64,000 bases of DNA from Actinernus sp. WN-2022 (lineage: Eukaryota > Cnidaria > Anthozoa > Actiniaria > Actinernidae), in assembly GCA_030867875.1 (NCBI GenBank), contig JAOWCC010000064.1, forward strand, positions 36,788,802 to 36,852,801. Reading direction: 5' to 3'. The notes beneath the pieces were generated by a model. That model searched no databases. It was not told the DNA's origin and saw only the letters and a list, made by a program, of their open reading frames with translations. Shown one piece after another: positions 25,201 to 34,200 of the stretch. The translations under genes and the position numbers were made by a program. Each line of letters opens with the position of its first letter. Position 1 is the first letter of the stretch.

Positions 25201-28200
25201 CTGTTCTGAGGTTCAGAGTAGTTAGTTAAACATCATACTGAAAGTTCGCCAAAATTCGCATGGTGGAACATGGCTAAAATTAGCTCTTTGAAATCGTACG
25301 CTTCTACCACAGGGTACCCAAGCCACGAAAACCTGATAATTAATAAGACTTTAATTTCCCCCCAATTTTTTTCATTTGAAACAATTGTTTTGTGTATTTA
25401 AACAATAATAAAAAATAAAGATATTTTATCTAGCCATTTTTCGAGGACAAAATGGATGTTTTCGTGTACCACAGGGATCCCGATAAGATATTCGTTTGTT
25501 TTGCATTTTCACAAATTTGTATCGTTATCCATCTGCAATAATTTTAGTCTTTAACATATACTATATCAATGTAAATAGACAATATGCAGCAAACAGCGTT
25601 TGTAATTTGAAGTAGATAGGCCATAAAAATGATAAAAAGCTGCTAAATTCGTCCCTAGGACCTCTCGTTTCTTGCAAGGGATGCCTTGTTCATTTTACAG
25701 TACTACGTTGTATGTAAGTTTAGCGAGCAGTTTTCTCGTGATTGAATTGTATTTTATATTCTTATTTCTTTGTTCACGGAGAATGTAACGCCAAAGGGTA
25801 AGTCATCTATCCTTTTATGTATGTTTTCTTGATCAATGAGTTTCTTTTAGCCTTTGTTTTGACTTATGTCCATATTTGTCAACCAATTCTAGCTTAGACG
25901 AGAGTGAATGTCACATGGAGAGTTGTTGTATCTGTGGAGGAGATTTTAAAGATGAAAACCCATTTTCAGTACTGACTCAGAAGGGATGTGATACCATCAA
26001 TCGCGTAGACAGTTCACTTGATGCTCAAACTGGCCGTAGAGTTCATCGGAAATGCCGTGTTGAGGTTGTAAGGCCACTTAAAAAGCTGAATTCAAGACCA
26101 GATGACGAAGCACCTAAGGACGCTGTTAGACGCCGCTCAACGCAGTTCAAATTCAATTCCAATGAACATTGCATTTTCTGTGGCCAATCTGCGAAGTACG
26201 ATGGGAAAAAGAAGGGGTTTGATGTTATTCCTGTACGAACGATAGACTTTCAAGAAACGATCACGATAACGTGCAAAGAAAGAAATGATGATTGGTCGCA
26301 AACTGTATTGGGTCGACTTGAATACCTCCGGGATCTACATGCAGCAGATGCTGTGTACCACCAGCCATGCAGTATTAATTTTCGCACGGGCAAGAACGTA
26401 CCAAAGCAGTACAGTAATGACGTGGATAATGACGCAAAGCGATGTAAGCTACAAGGACGACCAGTCGACACGGTGAAAATTTCTGCATTCATGAAAGTTG
26501 CACAATACCTTCAGGAAAATGAGGAAGAGCCACTAACAGTTGCAGATCTCATTAAGAAGATGGAAGGATATCTTGAAGGAACCAAGGAGGAGGCCTATAG
26601 TGTCGTATACATGAAAAGAAGGTTACAAGAACATTTTGGAGACAAAGTTCTGATCACCACCACGAAGAAAAGGCCAAACGTCGTTACATTTCAAGATACA
26701 GTAGCGTCGATCGTCAATGAATTTTATATTCAACCGAGAAATGAAGATCTTGAACAAGATAAATCTAGAATAGTTGACGCAGCTGCCAGATTAGTCAAGA
26801 GTGACATTATGAGCAAAAAGGTTTCAAATGAGAACTATCCAGCAAGCACGGAAATGTCTTCAATTGAAGATGCACTAGAATTTGTTCCAAACCTGTTGCA
26901 GACATTCTTAAAGGCCTTGTTTTCTGGTAAAGATGTCCGTCTAAAGCTCGCTTCTCTTGGACAAGCAATTGTACAAGCAACCCGCCCAAGAGCAATTGTG
27001 GCCCCTTTACAGCTTGGACTTGGTGTTCAGATGCATCACCACTTTGCATCAAAATTTCTTATCGACTCCCTCAACTCGCACGGATTCTGTTCATCTTACA
27101 GCACGATACAGAAATATGAACGCAGTGCAGCAGCCACGCAAGGGACGGACATTCCAGGCTGGATTCCAGGTCGTTTCGTCCAGTATGTTGCTGATAACGT
27201 TGACCATAACACCAGAACGTTAGACGGAGCTGATACATTCCATGGAATGGGAATCATCGCTACTATAACTCCCGGAACAAAGACCACCACATTTATCCCA
27301 AAGAGAGACATTACAGCTGATGAAATAGCTCAAACTGGATGTATAGCTATTCGTCCTTATAACGGACCAAGAGAAGACACCCCTAGACTGCAGTACAGGG
27401 AATTGCAGAACTTGAAAGTCAAAGATCCCACTGCAAATCTAGACCTTCTTTGGAAGCTGACTCTACCACTATTGCGATCGCCTCGGCCAGCTTGGTCAGG
27501 CATGATGCAGAGTGTATGCGACGGGACCCATCCTGGAAAGTCTTCAATAATGTTCCTTCCAATGATCGATATGGATCCAAGCAACATGACGTGTATATAT
27601 TCCACACTTTCCTTCATTTGTGAACAAGCTAGCCGCTACAGCGTCACGCCGATTGTAACCTTTGATCAGCCGTTGTGGTGGAAGGCCCTCACACTCATCC
27701 AAGAGGAACCCCAAGGAAGCAAGATGAAATCTATAGTCTTAAGACTGGGAGGTCTACACACAGAAATGAGTTTCTTAGGATGCATCGGCCATTTGATGGC
27801 GGGATCAGGAATAGAAGATCTTCTCGAGTTAGTGTATGCCAAAAACGCTGTCAGTCATATGCTTAGTGGGAAAGCTGTAGCTCGAGCAGTTAGAGGTCAT
27901 TTCCTCGTTGATAGTGCTCTTAATGCATTACTTGTGTGTGACACGTTTAACCTGCCTCTACCTTTCACCGCTGGCCAATCTACCGATGAAAACCAAGTCC
28001 AGGCTGACGAAAATGATGAATCACAAGCAGAACCACGTTCAGATATTGATCTAGAACTTGTGAAAGTGTTGTATGAAGAGCTCACGAGAAACCCGCAAAT
28101 AGCAAACCAAGTGTGCTCCACCGAAGTACTTGGTTCTGTAGCTAAAGAAATAGAAGACAAGAAGGTATCTATGGCGGGTAAACGCACAGCTGTTTTATGG

Positions 28201-31200
28201 ATGGCATATATGAAGATGGTGGACATCCTCAGAACGTTTATTAAAGGGGAACGAACGGGAAACTGGAAACTCCACCTACAGGCTGTGTACGATATGTTAC
28301 CCTACTTTGCTGCTGCAGGTCATAACCTTTATGCAAAATCGGCATATGTTTATCTTCAGCTGATGCAAGACCTACAGAAGACACAACCGGCTGTGTATAA
28401 GAGCTTTGTGGATGGGTTACATGTTGTGCGTCGCAGTGAGCGCTTCTGGGCTGGGCTATCTTCTGATTTGATCATTGAGCAGGTAATTTCAAATGTAAGG
28501 CAATTTAATTCATTTGCCTACGAAAAAGCAAACGTAATTTGTATTGCTCGCGCGCTTTTTTAATTTCGAGACATTTACGCTGACAGATTTTACGTGGCTT
28601 CAAAGTTCGCGCTGAAAACGCAAATCGCTACCTGCGGGCAGAGTGTTTGTGTTGTTGGTCGCATGGTCATACTAAATAATACTATATCAATGATCGTTTT
28701 TAAATAAAGCTGACATAGGTTTGGTCTATTTTCCTTACGCTGGCTAGGTATTAATGCGAAGTGTAAAGACAAGTGGTGGGCTGACCAGAGGACGAGGAAT
28801 GTCGGAGACGCAGCGTTTGGTCTGGGTGATGTCCATGCCTGCCTGTGCAGATATAAATAACGCCATGCAGAGTCTCACTGACACTAACTACAATACGAGT
28901 GAGCAGCATACCAGTACAAGTGAACGGCACAGGGACACCACCAAGTCAAGGAAGGAGAGGGATCACAGCGACACCAAGAAGATTGTAGATTACCTGTCCC
29001 AGCGAAGCCCATTCAGCTGTGACAGATCCCTGCGCAACATCGCAACAGGCGTAGTGGGCGAAGAGGGCGTGAATTGCGACAAGGCAAAAGAAGCGGGAGA
29101 TAATATACTAAAGTCGATGGTTGGAAAAGATGTTTATGAGTATTCTTTTAAGAAGAAACACCAAGTGTTAACTCTGGCATCTAAGACAGCAGTACAATTT
29201 AGTGATGGCAAAGTCCAAATAGACCCGCAACTATTGTTCCAAAGGCTCAGTCTTGTTGCCACCGGTGGTCGATATGACAATCCCGAGGAACTGTTTAAGT
29301 ATGAAATGTCCAGCTATCCCACCGCTTTATTTGATGCTTCACTTCTGCCCAGGCAAGCTAACAAGCCACCGTTAGCAGACGCAATTTGGACCGAGACGGA
29401 AGGCAGTCAGACGGCAAGTACTAGAGATGCCCAATTTGTCCTTGATGGGGGTGCTTTACTTCATCGAGTAATCTGGCCTCGTGGCTTGACGTACGACGCT
29501 ATCTACTCTATGTACGTTCAGTATGTAGAGAGAAGATATGGGAAAGCCACAGTGGTATTCGATGGCTATGGTGATGGCCCATCTACCAAGGGATGTACTC
29601 ATCTGAGACGAACCACGTCCTGCGCGCCACCAATCCTGTTTGACTCTGACATGCTCATCCCTCTGAAGAAGAAGGAGTTCCTTTCAAATCAAGAAAACAA
29701 GCAGAGGTTCATTAATCAACTCGCAGACAAGCTAAGACTTGCAGGATGCACTGTTCTTCAAGCTACTGGAGATGCCGATCTCTTGATCGTCCAGACGGCA
29801 GTCCAGGCCGCACGATCCCACAACACTGTTCTTGTTGGTGATGATACTGATCTTCTTGTGCTGATGTTATATCATGGCGAGATGAACACCAACGATCTCT
29901 TTTTTAAGCCAGAACCGAAGCAAAGATCAAAGACGCGCCGGGAATGGAACATCACGAAGACCAAGTCTGCACTAGGGCTTGATGTTTGCTCAAACATCTT
30001 ATTCGTACATGCGCTTCTTGGCTGCGATACAACCTCTCGTATTCATGGTATTGGGAAAGCAGTAGCTCTTAGGAAGCTGAAGACCAATGCACAGTTTCTA
30101 GATCAAGCGACGGTCTTTGGCAGCACAGACGCTGCTAAGGATGACGTCATAGCAGCCGGCGAGAAGGCATTGGTGTGCGTGTACAATGGCGGTTCCGGTG
30201 AAAGTCTCGACTCCTTACGATACACCAGGTACTGCCAGAAAGTAGCCACTGGTAACGCTTTTGTGCAACCAGAAAGTCTTCCGCCGACATGTGCTGCTGC
30301 TAGCTACCACAGCCTGAGGGTGTATATCCAAGTGCAGGAATGGAAAGGCATCAAGCTTCAACCTCAAGAATGGGGATGGGAGCTAAGCAGTGGAAAACTT
30401 CTTCCGGCGCGCACATACTTGCCCCCAGCACATTCGTCACTGCTTGATATAATTCGATGCAGCTGCAAGGCCGATTGTAGCACTCAGAGATGTTCCTGCC
30501 GGAAAAATGGCTTGGACTGCTCTGCAGCATGTGGAGTGTGTAAAGGAGTGAGCTGTACTAACTCACCTAAGCCAGACCTCGTGTACGGAGATGGCGAAGA
30601 TACAGAATATAACTAGCTCACATCAAATCGGAAAGTGTTGACTTGTCAAGGACAAAACTACAGTCATTACAGGATATGTCAGCTCGTTCTGAGTTCAATA
30701 AAGAGAGAACTATTCCAACAAATCCTTTCTCAATTACAAAGTCTTGCACCATCCTCTTTCAACTCAAAAAGTAGAAATTCTAATAATTGTGGTGATAAAT
30801 GTGTAAACAAAACAGGTTTTAATATGTTCTGTTAACATTTTATCAATTTACTCCAAAAAATCAAGGTAGAAAAACAAAAGAAGCCTTTCATTTTATTTTC
30901 TCAGCGCGGGTAACCTGTGGTATCAATAAAGTTAAAAAAACATGTAAATTCAGATTTTTGAGGTCCTTAAGCAAATTTATTTTTACGTATCACTTATCTT
31001 ACCGCTTTTGGTCTGTTAACGTTGAATTATAATGCTTAATTGCTTTCTATTGTACTTATTTGATATTTTCCAGACTCGGGTACCCTGTGGTAAACAATGA
31101 AAATCTTTAACGCTAAATTTCGAGACGTTCCACCAAAGGAATGTTGGCAAACTTTTAGTATGTTGTTTAGGTCACTTCCCTCTTTCATATAACGTTGAAA

Positions 31201-34200
31201 TAAATTCTGTTGCAATTAGTTTGATGTTAAACCATAGATTGACTGGACTATTTTGCCTGCCACAGCTCTTTGATCTTCATATAAGCAATTTCGTAGCCAG
31301 ATCAAGGTCGTAGAATTAAAGGGGATACCATCGCCTTTTACTATCGACTGCTGTCCGAAAGACGACTTGACCTTGCGAAGTTGCCCGCCAAAACTTGAAA
31401 TTCATGCGCCTATTTCGGCGGTAAATTGAATATTAACTATTATTCTAATTCTCAGTAGGGAACTACACAAGGTGAACGGTGTCCTGCCGATGACAGATCA
31501 GGCGATTTATTTTTCACTACCCGAACACTCTTAAAACCACAAGGTGCGAGTGTTGACGAGATTTGCGGTTTACAAAATGAATTAATCCTGACATCCAGCA
31601 GCGCATTCCTGAACCGGGTTAAGCTCGTCATGTACTAGCCCTGGGCTATTCAGGACAGCACTTCCATCACACCCTGAGATGGTACGACTACTGAAACCAA
31701 GGTCACTTAGACAGTGAGAACGAAACACATTGTCATTTGCAAAACGAAAATGCAAGTAAAGCATTACAAAGTATAAATCCTACCATATCCATGCGATTTT
31801 CTTCATTTGAAAGACTTTGTCTTCAGAACTTAAGCTAGTACACCAAATTTGCCTTTTACCAGATAGAAGCTTGATCAAGTTGAAATGCTATTGTCTTGTA
31901 ATCAATACTGATTGGCTCAAACAACTGTAAGTTGGAATGATTTGTTTTCTTTCTGTCATGTGATTGTTTCTCATTTTCTAAGTACATGTACATGTAGCCC
32001 CAGTTTCAGTAGTCTGCACACTGTAACTAAGATGTTGAAGCATGCATTCATGTCTGCAATGTTCTGCCATATTCATGTTTTGCTAAACAAAGAAACAATT
32101 TAAGTGACTCCTCGATTCATTTGAATTACTCTATGATAAGCTTACCTTATTAAAATAGGTAGGGCATATGTGTCCTAGAGTTTCAAAATGAAAAAGTTGA
32201 ATTTGAAAATATATTCATAAAGTGAAGTTCGTTGTTACTTTTAGATGGATGTGTGCACCAGTTTCCTGTACATACAATTGTACATGTTCATTTATACACA
32301 AGCCTGTGCATGATACCCAGGGGTGTATATGTAGCTACATGTAGGTGGAGGTCCTAGGGTACCTGTGATCCCCCCTTTGGTTAAAAAAATGTGTATAGAA
32401 TGAATGGAATCAAACAATGCCAATACTATCTACAAAACCTACCTCAGAATGACTACAATGTAGGAGATTAGATTTCAGTGAAACTTTCACAAATTGCTGG
32501 GGGATACAATCATGCCCCCATCCCCCCTAGATGCAAGCAATAGGAGCCTCTACTGCATAGCACTCGTGTCAGGACCCGACCCACCTCCCCCCCCCCCCCC
32601 CCCCCCACAACTCCCCTTAGTAAAATGCTGTCTATTACCCTGCATATACATGTACAGTGTACATCATAAATATGTCACTCTAGATTACATTATATTTAAA
32701 GTTGAATGGGAAGATGTAGACTGTGACAAACTGCTGCACAGCTACAATAATATTATTGTAGCCAACAGATGATGATGGAAATATTGATGTACAATTTATT
32801 GTAACAATATTTTGCACATGTTCTTTTAGTCTAAAATTTATTAATATGGCAATTATACATACACAGTACTTTACTATGTTTAGAGTGTACCTGCATTTGT
32901 CCCAGGCAGTAAGCCAATTCATGCTTGAGTAATGCTGAAGGATCATCAAAACCTTAATCAAGAACATAAATGAAGGCAGTACAGGTTGAAATATTGGTCA
33001 GATAGAATGAATAAAGTACATTACTCCTTGGAAAACATACCAGTATTAGTACATGTAAATAAATATAATGTATGTATTTACTTATAGCATTGAGATACAG
33101 TCATGGGCAAACCTTTTTTGTATTTTACACATTGTTTTTAACTCACATAAACAATAACAACAACAAAATAACACTAACAATATTATAATAATTACAACAA
33201 AATATTTGCAGTAAAGTAACACATTAAAATTCAATTTCACTACAACAATGAACATCGCTGATTACTATTTGATTTGTATTAAGTAATATTTTTTCCCTTA
33301 TACTGTATGAAGTTAATATATATATATACATCATATGTATTTAGCCAATAGACCCATTTTGCATTCAAGAATAACCACTGGATGCAATGACTACAGATGT
33401 AATTGCTCAACAATAGTCTCATTCTGATGTAAAATATTCACAAATACATGTGTATACCAGCAAGAAGATGCAGAAGTTCAAACTACAACAATTTGCTGCT
33501 GGTATTTATGAATATTTAACATCAGAATGAAACTAACATTGAGTACATGTACATGCATCTGTAGTCATCACATCCAGACTGGTAATTCTGGAATGCAAAA
33601 CTGCAGGACTATTCTTGTGTTTAATATACATGTACATGTAGGTCATGATTTTACCTCTGAGTGTGATATGAGCTAGCTTACTTACATTTTGATATATGAT
33701 CAATAGCCTGATTTCCACCTAAATTTTTCAGGGTGAAAAGGGCTCTGAAGCGCTCTGTAAGAGATCTGCAAAATTATACAGATTTTAACACCATCTGATA
33801 TTGATTCTAACATTTTCAATAATTATTGTCACATTTCACAAGCACATGAGCTTAATTTTCTGCAAAATCAAAGTCGGTTATGCAACAGTTAACTACCTCA
33901 AAGTTTATACTTCCTTATTATTCGGGTGGTTATAATATATAACCAGTATTGTTGCATGTATTCAATGCATTATTTAATTTTTCAGTAGCTGGTCCTTTAG
34001 GTTAGAAAAAAAAAAAAACCATTAATTTTGACCAAACGAACCAATGTGATCTTGGAAGAGCCTCATTTACACGCACACTGAGTAAGGTAAAGGAGCCTGG
34101 GAGGCAACCTGGGTGAAACACACATGTATCATATATTGCTAAACTCACCAAATCATAGCCTGCAAAAATAGCTCACTTCTTTGCACTCGCTTTGTGATCG

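Larger units (their letters stand above)
25136..31250 (+). mobile_element. Academ-like (AcademX) DNA transposon, apparently complete
   Basis: Inverted ends start TAGTCCAGTCAATCTATG. They match strongly again at ATCAAACTAATTGCAACAG and extend imperfectly to ~140 bp (25136-25275 and 31112-31250). TTT flanks both sides, compatible with a 3-bp target duplication but weak evidence in T-rich DNA. Inside is one intron-containing gene (25915-30616) combining a transposase-like core with an XPG-like nuclease region. From memory of repeat classification, that combination with 3-4-bp duplications is typical of the AcademX branch of Academ. The element sits in the DOHH intron between exons 3 and 4, transcribed against the host gene. 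Its ORF has no disabling stops or frameshifts, so the insertion may be recent. Confidence 0.8.

Noticed and set aside
25876..25914. TTG codon as start of the transposase ORF
   Set aside because: Eukaryotic context favours ATG at 25915. The TTG lies before a probable splice acceptor at 25891 and is likely intron sequence.
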